Shown here: piece after piece, positions 26,889-37,888 of the stretch
How positions within the stretch are numbered: position 1 is the first letter of the stretch
Layout of the letters: each line of letters opens with the position of its first letter
Source of the DNA: Bombella intestini
GTDB lineage: Bacteria; Pseudomonadota; Alphaproteobacteria; Acetobacterales; Acetobacteraceae
DNA length: 64,000 nt
Direction: 5' to 3'
Assembly (NCBI RefSeq): GCF_002003665.1
Contig: NZ_JATM01000001.1
Coordinates: 558,001-622,000 of the forward strand
Notes under the pieces: generated by a model
Databases searched by the model: none
Seen by the model: only the letters and a program-made list of their open reading frames with translations
Told to the model about the DNA's origin: nothing
Translations under genes and position numbers: made by a program

Positions 26889-26932
26889 TCCTGACCGGAT
26901 CACATCTGGCCACTCCGCCATATGGCTCCTAG

Positions 26933-26964
26933 AACCGTCCTGCCTCCTCGGCAGGGCGGTTTTG
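26933..26964 (+). terminator. Terminator of zwf
   Basis: A 12-bp stem (AACCGTCCTGCC with GGCAGGGCGGTT, one G-T pair) with a TCCTC loop ends in TTTT, about 45 bases after the zwf stop. Confidence 0.82.
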
Positions 26965-27014
26965 CCTATCCGGCCTCTGTATTCTTCATCACACTCATGG
27001 GGCAGACCTAAATC

Positions 27015-27470
27015 ATGACCGAACCAACCACCCCTCCCCGTCTCGGCCGCCGCCGCCCGAAGCAACCCCGCTCCCTAAAGCAGCATATCATCCGGCGGCT
27101 CGTCGTTCTGGTCCCAGCCTTTCTGCTCATGTTCTTTGTCGTCCGCACAGGAATGTTGGACAGCCTGTATGACCAGTTCACCTTCAGCAAGCTAAGCTGG
27201 TTCGACAATACCGCCCTTGTGGAACATCTACGGACCATCATCACCCGCAAAGGGCTGACCCCTCTGCCCAGACGCTGCCTCGTCATGGTTGTCAATGGCG
27301 ACAGCAGCGTGAACACACCCACGATTGACGTCTTGGGACGGCATGGGAACGGGTGCCCTGGGGATAAACCTTCAGCAGAGCTGCTCTTTCATGTCCGGGT
27401 AGATCGTGCAGGCCAGAGCATCATGACAGATGCAGGCTCACCCGACATGTACCACCTTCTTACACCCTAA
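27015..27470 (+). CDS. Small single-pass membrane protein of unknown function
   Basis: I do not recognise this protein. Of 151 residues, the first 28 are strongly basic and proline-rich (LGRRRPKQPRSLKQHIIRR), then one transmembrane helix follows (LVVLVPAFLLMFFVVRTGML) and a soluble domain of about 100 residues with two cysteines (PRRCLVMVVNGD and NGCPGDKP) and the ending SPDMYHLLTP. Topology by the positive-inside rule would put the C-terminal domain in the periplasm, where the two cysteines could form a disulfide. It lies between zwf and rnpB on the same strand, after the zwf terminator, so it probably has its own promoter. Confidence 0.65.
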   Translation: MTEPTTPPRLGRRRPKQPRSLKQHIIRRLVVLVPAFLLMFFVVRTGMLDSLYDQFTFSKLSWFDNTALVEHLRTIITRKGLTPLPRRCLVMVVNGDSSVNTPTIDVLGRHGNGCPGDKPSAELLFHVRVDRAGQSIMTDAGSPDMYHLLTP

Positions 27471-27495
27471 TGATGTCACTCATCCTGCCCACCGC

Positions 27496-27524
27496 TTGAC
27501 CCGCCCCCAGCAGGCAGGCATAAG
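27496..27524 (+). promoter_or_regulatory. Promoter of rnpB
   Basis: TTGACC (27496-27501) and CATAAG (27519-27524) are separated by exactly 17 bases, and the predicted start, seven to eight bases downstream, coincides with the 5' end of the RNase P RNA. Confidence 0.6.
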
Positions 27525-27531
27525 CACCCCA

Positions 27532-27932
<401 letters not shown>

Positions 27933-27935
27933 CCT

Positions 27936-28202
27936 TTTATTTACAAAGCCTCCCCCTAGACAAAAATACATTTGATACCTTGCAAAAAGCCTTCATTACA
28001 CCTCACCCATAAGGCTATACTATCAAGATAGCCCCCTTTGTCTGTCAAATCATCGAACTTACTGCCCAATACAAGGCAATTTTATAAGACATAATATAAA
28101 GAAATATTTTTTTAATAAATAACAGCACAAATCGTGCCTATCTGGAATACTACACAATAAAACGATGCCTTGATGCCATTTTCCATAATAAAACTTTGAC
28201 GT
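27936..28202. other. AT-rich region between rnpB and the mraZ operator
   Basis: No gene is supportable here. The stretch is notably AT-rich compared with its flanks, with runs such as AAATATTTTTTTAATAAATAA around 28101-28121. A TTGACG hexamer at 28196-28201 may be the -35 element of the mraZ promoter, with the -10 region falling inside the TGGG repeats that follow. Confidence 0.45.
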
Positions 28203-28236
28203 CCCATAAAATCCCATGATACCCCATGAGTTCCCA
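28203..28236 (-). promoter_or_regulatory. MraZ operator: four TGGG repeats at 10-bp spacing
   Basis: Read on the minus strand, TGGG occurs four times at exact 10-base intervals (plus-strand CCCA at 28203, 28213, 28223, 28233), with degenerate A/T-rich spacers. MraZ in E. coli binds direct TGGG-type repeats with this spacing upstream of its own gene, so this is very probably the autoregulatory site of the division cluster. It overlaps the likely promoter, 62 bases before the mraZ start. Confidence 0.8.
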
Positions 28237-28297
28237 CCATAAAGGTGCAGGAGTGTGTCCACCCATGACAGACAGGGAGGGGGAAACGTTTCAGACC

Positions 28298-28774
28298 ATG
28301 ACCATGTTTCTCGGAACCCATGCCAGCCGTGTCGATGCCAAAGGACGCATTTCCATTCCCTCCCCTTTCCGTGCTGCTCTACGTGAGCAAGCACGCCCGG
28401 GTGAGGCCCTAATGATCATCAGGCCGTCCCACCTCCATGATTGTCTAGAAGGCTGGTCCGCCTCCGCCTTCTTCGCCTTCTCTGGTGCTCTTGATGAATA
28501 TGACCCCTTCTCAGCAGATCATGATGACCTGGCGACCAGCCTCTACGCTGATGCCTATCCGCTAGACTGCGACAAAGAAGGGCGGGTCAGCCTACCAAAA
28601 GCACTGAAGGAACATGCCGGATTGGAGGACGATGTCAGCTTCATGGGGCTAGGCCGTGTCTTCCAGATATGGAACCCCACCCTCGCAGAGGAACGCCGAA
28701 AGCAGGCTCGTAGCCGCACGCGGGAACTCGGCCATCGTAAACACGCCGAGACCAAAGAAAGAACAGCACTATGA
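28298..28774 (+). CDS. mraZ: Transcriptional regulator MraZ
   Basis: First gene of the division and cell-wall cluster; represses or tunes the cluster by binding TGGG repeats as a ring. Two AbrB-like SpoVT domains are visible: [20 protein letters not shown] near the start and [17 protein letters not shown] at about residues 90-105. ATG 28298 or 28304 both fit the family start; a longer frame from 28226 overlaps the operator and is unlikely. About 158 residues; the C-terminal 25 residues are basic. Its stop overlaps the rsmH start by four bases. Confidence 0.92.
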   Translation: MTMFLGTHASRVDAKGRISIPSPFRAALREQARPGEALMIIRPSHLHDCLEGWSASAFFAFSGALDEYDPFSADHDDLATSLYADAYPLDCDKEGRVSLPKALKEHAGLEDDVSFMGLGRVFQIWNPTLAEERRKQARSRTRELGHRKHAETKERTAL

Positions 28775-29745
28775 CTTACGCCTACCAAATTGCTGAAGAA
28801 ATGCGGCAGGAGGGTCATTTCCCGGTCATGCTACCGGAAGTACTGGAGAGTCTGAACCCGCAGGATGGCGGTGTGTATCTGGATGGCACATTCGGCGGTG
28901 GTGGCTATAGCCGTGCCCTGCTACGTGCAGCGAACTGCACCGTCCATGCTATTGACCGTGACCCTGATGCCATCAAACGTGGGCAGCCACTAGTAGCAGC
29001 CTCCGAGGGGCGACTACACCTTCATCAGGGCACCTTCAGTGCCATGAGGGAGCTGGTCGGCCATGTCGGTCCGTTCAATGGTATCGTACTGGACCTCGGC
29101 GTTTCCTCCTTCCAGCTAGATCAGGAAGACCGTGGGTTCTCCTTCCGCCATGATGGTCCGCTTGATATGCGCATGAGCATTGACGGCCAAAGTGCAGCAG
29201 ATATCGTCAATGGCGAAAAAGAAGGCGTGCTGGCCGATATCCTCTATCATTATGGGGAAGAACGCCGCTCCCGCCGTGTTGCTCGGGCCATCGTTGATGC
29301 GCGCCAGAGCGGCCCAATCCAAACCACGGGGCAGCTCGCTGAGATCATCCGTAAGGCCGTACCAAAAGAGCGACCTAATTTTGACCCGGCCACCCGCAGC
29401 TTTCAGGCCCTCCGCATCGCTGTGAATGATGAACTCGGCGAGTTGGAACGGACGCTCATCGCTGCGCCAGAACTTCTTGCGCCGGGAGGTGTCTTCTGCA
29501 TCGTAACCTTCCATTCATTGGAAGACCGGATGACAAAACGCGCCCTTGCCCGTCTGGCTGGCCGTACAGCTGGCCCCTCCCGCCATACTCCCCTTTCCAT
29601 GCAGCAGACAGAAGCTCCGTCTTTTGAGCTCCCGCACACACGACCACGCGCGCCGACTGATCACGAACTGAACCTTAACCCCCGCTCCCGCAGCGCACGC
29701 CTGCGTGCCCTGCGACGCCTTCCCGTTCATGGAGCTTCCGCATGA
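28771..29745 (+). CDS. rsmH: 16S rRNA m4C1402 methyltransferase RsmH
   Basis: S-adenosylmethionine-dependent enzyme (formerly MraW) that methylates C1402 in the ribosomal decoding centre. The N-terminal [18 protein letters not shown] and [16 protein letters not shown] (SAM loop), the DRDPDAI acid motif and [19 protein letters not shown] are invariant features. It has 324 residues and is flanked by four-base overlaps on both sides, indicating tight coupling with mraZ and the ftsL-like gene. Confidence 0.96.
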   Translation: MTYAYQIAEEMRQEGHFPVMLPEVLESLNPQDGGVYLDGTFGGGGYSRALLRAANCTVHAIDRDPDAIKRGQPLVAASEGRLHLHQGTFSAMRELVGHVGPFNGIVLDLGVSSFQLDQEDRGFSFRHDGPLDMRMSIDGQSAADIVNGEKEGVLADILYHYGEERRSRRVARAIVDARQSGPIQTTGQLAEIIRKAVPKERPNFDPATRSFQALRIAVNDELGELERTLIAAPELLAPGGVFCIVTFHSLEDRMTKRALARLAGRTAGPSRHTPLSMQQTEAPSFELPHTRPRAPTDHELNLNPRSRSARLRALRRLPVHGASA

Positions 29746-30503
29746 TTCGTTTTGTCACCCTGCTCTGTGCCGCCATGGCAGCTGGTTCCGGCCTCTTCCT
29801 TTATACGAAGAAACACGAAACTCTCGTGCTGAATCAGGACATCAGAAAAACCATTGAAGATACACGTCGTATCCAGCAGCAGACAGCCATCCTGCGCACC
29901 CAATGGGCCCTGTTAAACCAGCCGGATCGCCTCAACGCTCTGGCACAGCGGGTTCTGCCGGAAATGAATCAGGTTGACCCCACACAGTTCGTTCAGCTGA
30001 CAGACCTGCGGAAACGCCTTCCGGCTATTGATCACCGCATCATCCCCATGGCACCGGGCAAAGGCCAAGCTCAGAAGGAGCTAGCAGCGCTCACAGCCCC
30101 AGCCCATCAAGCTGCCACTGCTGCGATGGTGCATTCTCTGCGGGATACTACGGCCAGTGCCGAGCATCCAGAACACAAGGTTGCGCACCTCCATACCCGC
30201 AAGGATGATGCGGGCGAAGCGGATCGCCAGCTGGAGCGGAGTCTGGCCCTGCTTAGCGCACAGGATAGCGGCACTCTGCCCCGGCATCACCTGCATGGCA
30301 CTGCGGATACCACGGCCCTTCCAAGCCATCGGAAGCCCCACCCGGCACCTGACCATCTGCACAACGAGCCAACGGAAGATGTGGCCTGGCACCTGCCTGC
30401 CCGCCAAGCCGCAAAGCACAGCCGTATGAGTGGAATCCGCACGGCCTCGGCTCCTGCGAACGAACCTGCCCCGTTGCCTCCGCCTGTCCCTCTGGCGGAC
30501 TGA
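29742..30503 (+). CDS. ftsL: FtsL-like division protein with a long histidine-rich C-terminal extension
   Basis: Position between rsmH and ftsI and architecture identify FtsL: a short N-terminus, one membrane helix ([19 protein letters not shown]), then a helical, coiled-coil-like segment ([19 protein letters not shown] and [15 protein letters not shown]) that would pair with FtsB. FtsL is usually 100-130 residues; this protein has 253. The extra part (about 120-253) is low-complexity, with about fourteen histidines in roughly 100 residues and a proline-rich end. It would lie in the periplasm. Sequence similarity is weak, as is normal for FtsL, so the name rests on context and topology. Confidence 0.78.
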   Translation: MIRFVTLLCAAMAAGSGLFLYTKKHETLVLNQDIRKTIEDTRRIQQQTAILRTQWALLNQPDRLNALAQRVLPEMNQVDPTQFVQLTDLRKRLPAIDHRIIPMAPGKGQAQKELAALTAPAHQAATAAMVHSLRDTTASAEHPEHKVAHLHTRKDDAGEADRQLERSLALLSAQDSGTLPRHHLHGTADTTALPSHRKPHPAPDHLHNEPTEDVAWHLPARQAAKHSRMSGIRTASAPANEPAPLPPPVPLAD

Positions 30504-30544
30504 TCCATCCTTCGGCGGCCCTCGCCTACGTTTAATCCTTCCTT

Positions 30545-32503
30545 ATGCCGAGCCTACGCCCCATGGCCTCCAGCCCGTCCCGCAAGACCAATAAACCTGG
30601 ACCAGACCATAAAAACGGGCCGGCAAGAAAACCGTCTTTGCTAGGCCGTATCAAAAACTGGTGGATTGAATACAGACAAAACCCCATGAGCTGGCTGGAG
30701 AAAAGTCGTAATAGGCTGGTCTATCTCGGCATGGGATTTCTGTTTCTCTATGGTGGCGTTGCCATAAAGGCACTTTTTGCGACCATTCTGGCCCCTATGG
30801 CCCCTCTGCCTAACCAGATTGGCAACACCATACCGGAAATCCCCCACCCGGACCCTAAAGCTATAGCGGGCAATGGTTTCGTTCTCCCCGACATCAAACG
30901 TGCCAGCATCGTAGACCGCAACGGACAACCGCTGGCGCTCTCGCTCCCGGTTGTGCAGGTTTATGCCAACCCCATGGAGATCATTGAGCCGGAGGACGTT
31001 GCCAAAAAACTACGAACAATCCTGCCCAACCTCAACGTGGCCGAGACCGCCCGCCGCCTGAAACAGAAAAAACAATTCGTCTATCTGGCCCGCAACATCG
31101 CCCCAACGGACGAACTGGCCATTAATAATCTGGGAATCCCCGGCATTTATTTTGAAAACGGCGAACAGCGTCACTATCCACTAGGGAATGTTGCCGCCCA
31201 GATTCTCGGCAGTGTGGATATCGACAATCACGGTATTGCCGGGATAGAAAAATTCTTCAATCAACGTCTGCTCGCAGACCATACACCGCTCCGTCTTTCC
31301 ATTGATGCCCGGGTGCAAGCAGCCGTCCGGGATGAACTCAATGAAGCGAAGCTGCGCTTTCGGGCTATTGGTGCCTCAGCCATTCTGATGGATGTCCATA
31401 CTGGGGAAATACTGGCCATGGTCAGCCTCCCGGATTATGACGCCAACGACTTCGCCCATGCCGCAGACGATGCCCGCTTCAACCGGGCCGTAACAGGTAT
31501 GTATGAGCCGGGTTCCACCTTCAAACTTCAGACAGCTGCCATGGCTCTGGAACTCGGTGTGGCCCATCCTTGGGACCAATTCTCTACCGTTCCCATCCAT
31601 GTTGGCCGCTTCACGATATCCGACCTTAAAACGGACCATTTTGCCCCGTGGTTGGCTCTCCCTTCCGTTATGGCTTACTCCTCCAACCCGGCTTCCGCCC
31701 ATATTGCGTTGGATGTTGGGCGGGATCGCCAGCATGACTGGTTAAAAAACATGGGCTTTCTGGACCGGGTGCCCGTCGAACTTCCCGAGGCGGGGCGGCC
31801 TCTGGTGCCATCTCTCAAAAACTGGGGAGAGACCACCGTCATGACGGTCGGCTTTGGTCATGGCGTGGCGGAATCTCCGCTGGCCATTGTCAGGGGGACG
31901 GCCTGTACCGGCAATGGGGGGTATCTCGTCACACCTACCCTACTAGCTCATGATCATCTCAATGATGATGTCGTCATGGCCGAAGATCAGAAAGGGCCGC
32001 ACCTGATTTCCTCCAAGAACTCCGAACTACTCCGTCGTATTCTCCGGCTCGTAGTCACCAAAGGAATCGGTAAGAAAGCCGAAAGTCCCGGCTATCTTGT
32101 TGGTGGGAAGACTGGTACCGCAGAGAAGATCGGCGCACATGGGGGCTATCTTAAGCACGTTAACATTACGGCCTTTACAGGCATGTTCCCCATGAATAAC
32201 CCTAAATATGCTCTTTATGTCATGCTGGATGCCCCGCAGGGCACGGCAGAAACACACGGCTGGACAACGGCAGGCTGGATTGCCGCCCCCACCTTCTCCC
32301 GCATTGTGACACGCACAGCCCCCATGCTGGGGCTCTTCCCGCTGGAGCCAGACAAAGCCCAGCAGATTGATGACCAACTCGCCTTATCGCTGACGCCGCC
32401 GGTGCCACCCGGTGTCCGTCATCCACTTGGCCCCGGGAATGATCCGGGAGCGGTCACAGTCAACCGTCTGGCAGCCAAGCATAACGCCAAACATACGCAC
32501 TAA
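30545..32503 (+). CDS. ftsI: Penicillin-binding protein 3 (septal transpeptidase FtsI)
   Basis: Transpeptidase that cross-links septal peptidoglycan with FtsW. A basic, proline-rich cytoplasmic tail of about 55 residues precedes a membrane helix (LVYLGMGFLFLYGGVAI). The PBP dimerisation domain is followed by the transpeptidase with the three active-site motifs: YEPGSTFKLQ (S-x-x-K), YSSNPASA (S-x-N) and GGKTGTAEKIG (K-T-G). ATG 30563 is an alternative start. The gene begins 41 bases after the ftsL stop. Length 652 is slightly above average because of the N-terminal tail. Confidence 0.95.
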   Translation: MPSLRPMASSPSRKTNKPGPDHKNGPARKPSLLGRIKNWWIEYRQNPMSWLEKSRNRLVYLGMGFLFLYGGVAIKALFATILAPMAPLPNQIGNTIPEIPHPDPKAIAGNGFVLPDIKRASIVDRNGQPLALSLPVVQVYANPMEIIEPEDVAKKLRTILPNLNVAETARRLKQKKQFVYLARNIAPTDELAINNLGIPGIYFENGEQRHYPLGNVAAQILGSVDIDNHGIAGIEKFFNQRLLADHTPLRLSIDARVQAAVRDELNEAKLRFRAIGASAILMDVHTGEILAMVSLPDYDANDFAHAADDARFNRAVTGMYEPGSTFKLQTAAMALELGVAHPWDQFSTVPIHVGRFTISDLKTDHFAPWLALPSVMAYSSNPASAHIALDVGRDRQHDWLKNMGFLDRVPVELPEAGRPLVPSLKNWGETTVMTVGFGHGVAESPLAIVRGTACTGNGGYLVTPTLLAHDHLNDDVVMAEDQKGPHLISSKNSELLRRILRLVVTKGIGKKAESPGYLVGGKTGTAEKIGAHGGYLKHVNITAFTGMFPMNNPKYALYVMLDAPQGTAETHGWTTAGWIAAPTFSRIVTRTAPMLGLFPLEPDKAQQIDDQLALSLTPPVPPGVRHPLGPGNDPGAVTVNRLAAKHNAKHTH

Positions 32504-32542
32504 ACCAGAATTCCGTTACTGCCCCCTCATGAAGGCACACCC

Positions 32543-34030
32543 ATGAAACTCTCCTCCCTGCTCCACCACCATGGTCTTACCTCAAACTTCGCTCACGACC
32601 CGGAAATTTCCAGCATCACAGCTGATAGCCGGAACGTAGGAACAGGCTGCATTTTTGTGGCCCTAAAAGGCACGAAGCAGGATGGGCGCCACTTCATCCC
32701 CCTCGCCGTTGCTCAAGGTGCTGCTGCGATCGTACAGGCCGAAGAGGCAGGTCAGCACTATCCATCGCAGCAAACGGAAAATGGTCACACAGCCCTCATC
32801 ATCACACTGCCCGACCCGGCCCGTTTTCTAGCTCGCTCTGCGGCTCTCCTAGCTGGCCCACAGCCGGAGCACATCGCTGCCATTACCGGTACAAACGGCA
32901 AGAGTAGTACGGCAGATTTTCTCCGACAGCTCCATCAACTACGCCATGAAAAAGCTGCTAGTCTCGGCACTCTGGGGCTTATTAGTGATGTCAGCCTTCC
33001 CCCTCTGCCTTCCCTAACCACACCAGATGCCGTTACTCTTGCCAACACGCTCGCTGCCCTCAAGGCTCATGGCGTCAATCATGTGGCACTAGAGGCCTCT
33101 TCACATGGGCTTCAACAACACCGGCTAGATGGTGTTGCCATCACAGCCGCCGCATTCTCCAATCTCACACGGGACCATCTGGACTATCACCACACGCTGG
33201 AAGCCTACCGACACGCCAAGTTACATTTATTCGAGAAACTACTGCCTGAAGGGGGGCTGGCTGTCCTCAATAGCGATATGGACGGCGAAAGCTATCAAGC
33301 CCTCTGTGAGATTGCTACACGCCGGAAACTGAACCTCCGTACGGTCGGGGCAACGGGAAAGACCATCCGCATTGTTGAGGCTATCCCCACCCCGCAGGGC
33401 ATGGATCTAACACTTCAGCTACATGGCCGCACCCTGCCTTCGCTACATTTCCCGTTACCGGGGCGGTTTCAGGCAGAAAATGCCCTACTGGCAGCGGCCC
33501 TTTGCTGGGATGATGACAAAGAAGCCGAAGCCATCATCAACCTTCTGCCACAACTGAAAGGCGTGCCCGGTCGTTGTGAGCCTGTTGCTCACCTACCCAA
33601 CGGGGCCTGCGCTTATGTAGATTATGCCCACACGCCCGATGCGTTGGAACATGTCCTGCTCAGTCTGCGCCCTCATGCCAGCGGGCGGTTGATTGTTGTC
33701 TTTGGGGCGGGCGGAGACCGGGACAAAGGCAAACGCCCTCTCATGGGGCAAATTGCCGCCCATCTTGCTGATGAAGTCATCGTCACCGATGACAATCCCC
33801 GCAGCGAAGATCCCGCCACCATCCGGGCCGAAATCCTCGCCACAGCCCCGCAAGCAAAAGAGATCGGTGACCGTAAAAAGGCCATCCAGACCGCCCTTGC
33901 TGGACTAAAAGAAGGCGATGTTCTCCTCATCGCCGGGAAAGGCCATGAAACTGGCCAGATCATCAAAGGGGAGACGCATCCCTTTGATGACCGCACCATC
34001 ACCGCTACCCTCGCAAAGGAGCTTGCCTGA
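32543..34030 (+). CDS. murE: UDP-MurNAc-tripeptide synthetase MurE
   Basis: ATP-dependent ligase adding the third residue of the stem peptide, here meso-diaminopimelate as shown by the DDNPRSEDP motif. The ATP loop is [14 protein letters not shown], the ligand region contains TTPDAVTLANTLA and the carbamylated-lysine neighbourhood NLTRDHLDYH. 495 residues, normal. The stop overlaps the murF start by one base (TGATG), so the two are translationally coupled. Confidence 0.96.
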   Translation: MKLSSLLHHHGLTSNFAHDPEISSITADSRNVGTGCIFVALKGTKQDGRHFIPLAVAQGAAAIVQAEEAGQHYPSQQTENGHTALIITLPDPARFLARSAALLAGPQPEHIAAITGTNGKSSTADFLRQLHQLRHEKAASLGTLGLISDVSLPPLPSLTTPDAVTLANTLAALKAHGVNHVALEASSHGLQQHRLDGVAITAAAFSNLTRDHLDYHHTLEAYRHAKLHLFEKLLPEGGLAVLNSDMDGESYQALCEIATRRKLNLRTVGATGKTIRIVEAIPTPQGMDLTLQLHGRTLPSLHFPLPGRFQAENALLAAALCWDDDKEAEAIINLLPQLKGVPGRCEPVAHLPNGACAYVDYAHTPDALEHVLLSLRPHASGRLIVVFGAGGDRDKGKRPLMGQIAAHLADEVIVTDDNPRSEDPATIRAEILATAPQAKEIGDRKKAIQTALAGLKEGDVLLIAGKGHETGQIIKGETHPFDDRTITATLAKELA

Positions 34031-35445
34031 TGCCTGCCAGCCCTACCCTCTGGACCAGCCAAGAACTGCGTGACGCCACACAAGGCCAGCTTCCCGGTGA
34101 GGTGAAGGTTCATGGTGTCTGTATCGATACACGCACTCTACAGCCCGGCGATCTTTTCATTGCTCTGATCGGTCATAATTCGGACGGACATCGCTATCTG
34201 AAGCAGGCACTTGAGGCCGGAGCCAGCTGCGTGATGGCCCATGATAAAACCGCCATCGCCGAAGCTGGTCTGGCAGATGACCCCCGCCTGCTACAAGTCG
34301 ATGACACCATGCGGGCACTGGAAGATTTGGGGCGGTACAGACGTAGCCAATTCACCGGCAAAGTTATCGCCATCACGGGCAGTGTGGGCAAAACAACCAC
34401 CAAGAACATGCTGGCTACAGCCCTCGTACCTTACGGGCAGGTCCATGCCTCCGTGGCGTCCTTCAACAACCATTGGGGCGTGCCTCTCACACTCGCCCGC
34501 CTGCCAAAAGAAGCCAGCTTTTGCATCAGTGAAGTAGGCATGAACCACCCTGGTGAGATCGCCCCACTGGCCGCCCAGATACGACCGAATATCGGCGTTA
34601 TTTCTACCATCGGTAACGCCCATCTGGGCCATATGGGCAGCATAGACGCCATTGCGAAAGAAAAAGCTACCCTTTTTGCCGCTCTGCCCGCCTCTGGCAT
34701 GGCCCTCTGCCCGGAGAATTCGCAGGGTCTTGCCCGTTTGAAGGACGCTCTGCCCGCTGGCACACCCCTCTGGCAGGTGGGCATGACAGAGCAGGCTACT
34801 GTTCAGATAACAGACCTCGCCTGTACGGCAGAAGGCAGTCATTTCCATCTTGTTACGCCACAGGGGGAAGTCGATGTGGAACTCAAGCCCCCCGGCCCGC
34901 ATTTAGCTCGCAATGCAGCTCTGGCTCTTGGCGTCATCGCTGCACTGGGCCTCTCCCCAGCAGCTGGTGCCAACGCTCTGCGCCATTTCCTCCCCGAGGC
35001 CGGACGAGGCCAACAGCGTCTGTTACCCGGCAATGTCACACTGCTGGATGAAAGCTACAACGCCTCCGGGCCCAGCATCTGCGCCGCCATCGAAACGCTG
35101 GCCCTTATGCCAGCCGGACGCCATCTGGCCGCTTTGGGCGACATAAGGGAACTGGGCCAATTTGCCGATGCCGAACACCGTGCCCTCGCCGAGCCATTAA
35201 CAAAGCATAATATTCTAACATTCTGCTGTGGTTCGCATATGAAATCCCTTTACGAGGCCCTCCCTCCTTCCCTACAGGGAGGATATGCTGAAACTTCAGC
35301 CCAGCTTGCCTCCCTACTGCAACCCGCCCTGCGAGACGGGGATGTGCTGCTCGTAAAAGGAAGTCTGGGCAGTAACATGCGTACCCTCATTGCGCTGCTG
35401 GAGCAGCCTGTACCTGCAACACCCCACGCCCCAGAGTCCGCCTGA
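34030..35445 (+). CDS. murF: UDP-MurNAc-pentapeptide synthetase MurF
   Basis: Adds D-Ala-D-Ala to the UDP-MurNAc tripeptide. The N-terminal domain contains [17 protein letters not shown], the ATP loop is [14 protein letters not shown], and [16 protein letters not shown] with [10 protein letters not shown] are typical. The C-terminal domain includes [13 protein letters not shown]. 471 residues. It overlaps murE upstream and mraY downstream by one base each, part of an unbroken coupled series. Confidence 0.96.
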   Translation: MPASPTLWTSQELRDATQGQLPGEVKVHGVCIDTRTLQPGDLFIALIGHNSDGHRYLKQALEAGASCVMAHDKTAIAEAGLADDPRLLQVDDTMRALEDLGRYRRSQFTGKVIAITGSVGKTTTKNMLATALVPYGQVHASVASFNNHWGVPLTLARLPKEASFCISEVGMNHPGEIAPLAAQIRPNIGVISTIGNAHLGHMGSIDAIAKEKATLFAALPASGMALCPENSQGLARLKDALPAGTPLWQVGMTEQATVQITDLACTAEGSHFHLVTPQGEVDVELKPPGPHLARNAALALGVIAALGLSPAAGANALRHFLPEAGRGQQRLLPGNVTLLDESYNASGPSICAAIETLALMPAGRHLAALGDIRELGQFADAEHRALAEPLTKHNILTFCCGSHMKSLYEALPPSLQGGYAETSAQLASLLQPALRDGDVLLVKGSLGSNMRTLIALLEQPVPATPHAPESA

Positions 35446-36536
35446 TGCTCTTCAACCTTCTTGCTGCACCTTCTTCCTCCCATGGCGGCCTGCTCAATCT
35501 GCTGCATTACATGACCTTCCGAGCTGGATGCGCCTGCCTCACAGCACTGGTGATCTCCTTGCTGCTCGGCAAACCCTTTATTGCCCAGCTTAAGCGCATT
35601 CAGCGGCAGGGGCAGCCCATCCGTGCTCTCGGACCGGAGCGACACATACTAGAAAAAGCAGGCACCCCCACTATGGGTGGTGGCCTTATCCTTTTCTCCC
35701 TAGCCTGCTCTACCTTGCTCTGGGCTGATCTATATGACGGGTTTGTCTGGGCTGTATTGCTTACGACATTAGGGTTCGGAGCCATTGGCTTTGCGGATGA
35801 TTATCTCAAACTAGCCAAGGGTAATAGTAAGGGCGTTTCCAAAAAAATCCGACTAGGAGGAGAGTTTCTGATCTCCTGCCTCGCCGGTATCGCCATGGAA
35901 GCCCTTACACCACCCGACCTGCGCAACGCTGTTGCCTTCCCTTTCGCCAAGACCTTCGTCCTTCATCTGGGCTATATTTTCCCACTTTTTGCGATGGTTA
36001 CGATCACTGGCTTTGGCAATGCCGTGAATCTGACAGACGGGCTGGACGGGCTAGCCACAGTTCCCTCCATCATCGCAGCCTTGGTCTTTGCTTTAATCGC
36101 CTATCTGGTTGGTAACCATGTCTTTGCGGACTACCTCCAGCTCCATCATGTGCCCGGTACTGGGGAGCTGAGCATCTTCTGCGCCGCACTGATTGGAGCT
36201 GGGTTAGGTTTCCTCTGGTTCAACGCCCCACCGGCTGAAGTTTTTATGGGAGATACAGGCTCTCTAGCACTTGGTGGGGCTTTGGGTGCCGTAGCCGTGG
36301 CTGTAAAGCACGAGCTAGTCCTCTGCCTCGTTGGCGGGTTGTTTGTGGTGGAAACCATCTCTGTCATCATTCAGGTTTTCTGGTTCCGCCGCACGGGGAA
36401 ACGCATCTTCCTCATGGCTCCCCTACATCACCATTTTGAAAAGAAAGGCTGGCAAGAACCGAAGATCGTTGTCCGCTTCTGGATCATCGCCATCATTCTA
36501 GGGCTGTGTGGTCTCGCCACACTGAAGCTACGCTGA
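35445..36536 (+). CDS. mraY: Phospho-N-acetylmuramoyl-pentapeptide transferase MraY
   Basis: Integral membrane enzyme that moves phospho-MurNAc-pentapeptide onto undecaprenyl phosphate to make lipid I. About ten membrane helices; catalytic motifs [30 protein letters not shown] and [12 protein letters not shown] are all present. 363 residues, usual for the family. Its TGA overlaps the murD ATG by one base. Confidence 0.97.
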   Translation: MLFNLLAAPSSSHGGLLNLLHYMTFRAGCACLTALVISLLLGKPFIAQLKRIQRQGQPIRALGPERHILEKAGTPTMGGGLILFSLACSTLLWADLYDGFVWAVLLTTLGFGAIGFADDYLKLAKGNSKGVSKKIRLGGEFLISCLAGIAMEALTPPDLRNAVAFPFAKTFVLHLGYIFPLFAMVTITGFGNAVNLTDGLDGLATVPSIIAALVFALIAYLVGNHVFADYLQLHHVPGTGELSIFCAALIGAGLGFLWFNAPPAEVFMGDTGSLALGGALGAVAVAVKHELVLCLVGGLFVVETISVIIQVFWFRRTGKRIFLMAPLHHHFEKKGWQEPKIVVRFWIIAIILGLCGLATLKLR

Positions 36537-37888
36537 TGACACCCTCATCCCCTTCCCCCACAGCATGGCCAGCTACCTTGCTGGCTGGTCAGCGTTACGC
36601 TGTCTGCGGTCTGGGCCGCAACGGGGCTGCCGTTGTGCAAGCCTTGCTGGATATGGGTGCAGCCGTGCAAGCATGGGATGACAACAAGCCGGAGCTACCC
36701 GCCCCCCTTGCCTCCCACCCACGCTTGACGCTCGCTCCCCTTACAGACCTAACAAGCGTGGAGGCCTTAATCCTCTCGCCCGGTATCCCCCACCACCTGC
36801 CTAAACCGCACCCCACAGCTCTACTGGCACAGAAACAACATGTGCCTATTCTCTCAGATGCGGAGCTACTCTGGCAGGTCGCCCGCAAAGCAGGGTCTCA
36901 GGCACGGTTTGTCTCCATCACGGGAACAAATGGAAAATCCACCACTACGGCCCTATTAACCCATATCCTCACACAGGCGGGTATTCCGGCCTGCTGCGGG
37001 GGCAATTTTGGCACAGCTTCCCTTGCCCTGCCCTCCCTAGGAAATGATGGCGTCTATGTCATCGAAATGTCGTCCTACATGCTGGAACGACTACAGAACT
37101 ACCACGCCTGCGCCTCTGCTCTCCTAAATCTAACACCGGATCATCTGGACCGGCATGGCTCCATGCAAGGTTATCTGGACGCCAAGGAGCATGTTTTTGA
37201 TAACATGACCAAAGGCGATCTTGCCATTCTGGGAGAAAATGCCCCATGGGCAGAGACCCTGTGCCAGCAACTGGAGGCACGAGGTGTTACGGTGCAAACG
37301 CTTGCCATAACGCAGGCCGTGCCAGAGGTAGAGGCACCATTCCTACCGGGGCAGCATAATGCCCAAAATATCGAAACCTGCCGAGCCATCGCCCGCCATC
37401 TGGGCCTCCCGGAAGAGAAGATCAGCCAAGGGATCAAAAGTTTTTCCGGGCTCGACCACCGCCTCCAGCTTGTAGCTCAAGCTGGTGGAATCAGCTTCAT
37501 CAATGACAGTAAGGCCACCAATGCCGAGGCCAGCTTCCATGCACTTCGGGCTTTCCCCGCAAGCCTGTGGATTGCCGGAGGCACCGCCAAAGAAGGCGGC
37601 ATAGCCAGCCTTGCACCGCTTTTTGGCCATGTACGCCGAGCCTTTCTTATCGGGCAGGATGCGCCGATGCTGGCCGATACGCTGGCAGCGCATGGTGTCC
37701 CCTTCGAGATCAGCGAAACGCTGGAACAAGCAACCCGTGCCGCTTGGGCCTTCGCCCAGACGCAGGAGGCTCTACCTATCCTGCTCTCCCCAGCCTGTGC
37801 CAGTTTTGACCAGTTCCGCAATTTCGAGGAACGGGGCACAATCTTTGCGACATTGGCCCGACATCTCTGTGCGGAGGAACCCTGCTGA
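36536..37888 (+). CDS. murD: UDP-MurNAc-L-alanine:D-glutamate ligase MurD
   Basis: Adds D-Glu to UDP-MurNAc-L-Ala. N-terminal Rossmann part: [23 protein letters not shown] loop [14 protein letters not shown]; then [13 protein letters not shown] and the C-terminal [15 protein letters not shown] 36536 sits on the mraY stop (TGATG) and is preferred to the in-frame ATG 36506 inside mraY. 450 residues. One-base overlap with ftsW downstream. Confidence 0.96.
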   Translation: MTPSSPSPTAWPATLLAGQRYAVCGLGRNGAAVVQALLDMGAAVQAWDDNKPELPAPLASHPRLTLAPLTDLTSVEALILSPGIPHHLPKPHPTALLAQKQHVPILSDAELLWQVARKAGSQARFVSITGTNGKSTTTALLTHILTQAGIPACCGGNFGTASLALPSLGNDGVYVIEMSSYMLERLQNYHACASALLNLTPDHLDRHGSMQGYLDAKEHVFDNMTKGDLAILGENAPWAETLCQQLEARGVTVQTLAITQAVPEVEAPFLPGQHNAQNIETCRAIARHLGLPEEKISQGIKSFSGLDHRLQLVAQAGGISFINDSKATNAEASFHALRAFPASLWIAGGTAKEGGIASLAPLFGHVRRAFLIGQDAPMLADTLAAHGVPFEISETLEQATRAAWAFAQTQEALPILLSPACASFDQFRNFEERGTIFATLARHLCAEEPC

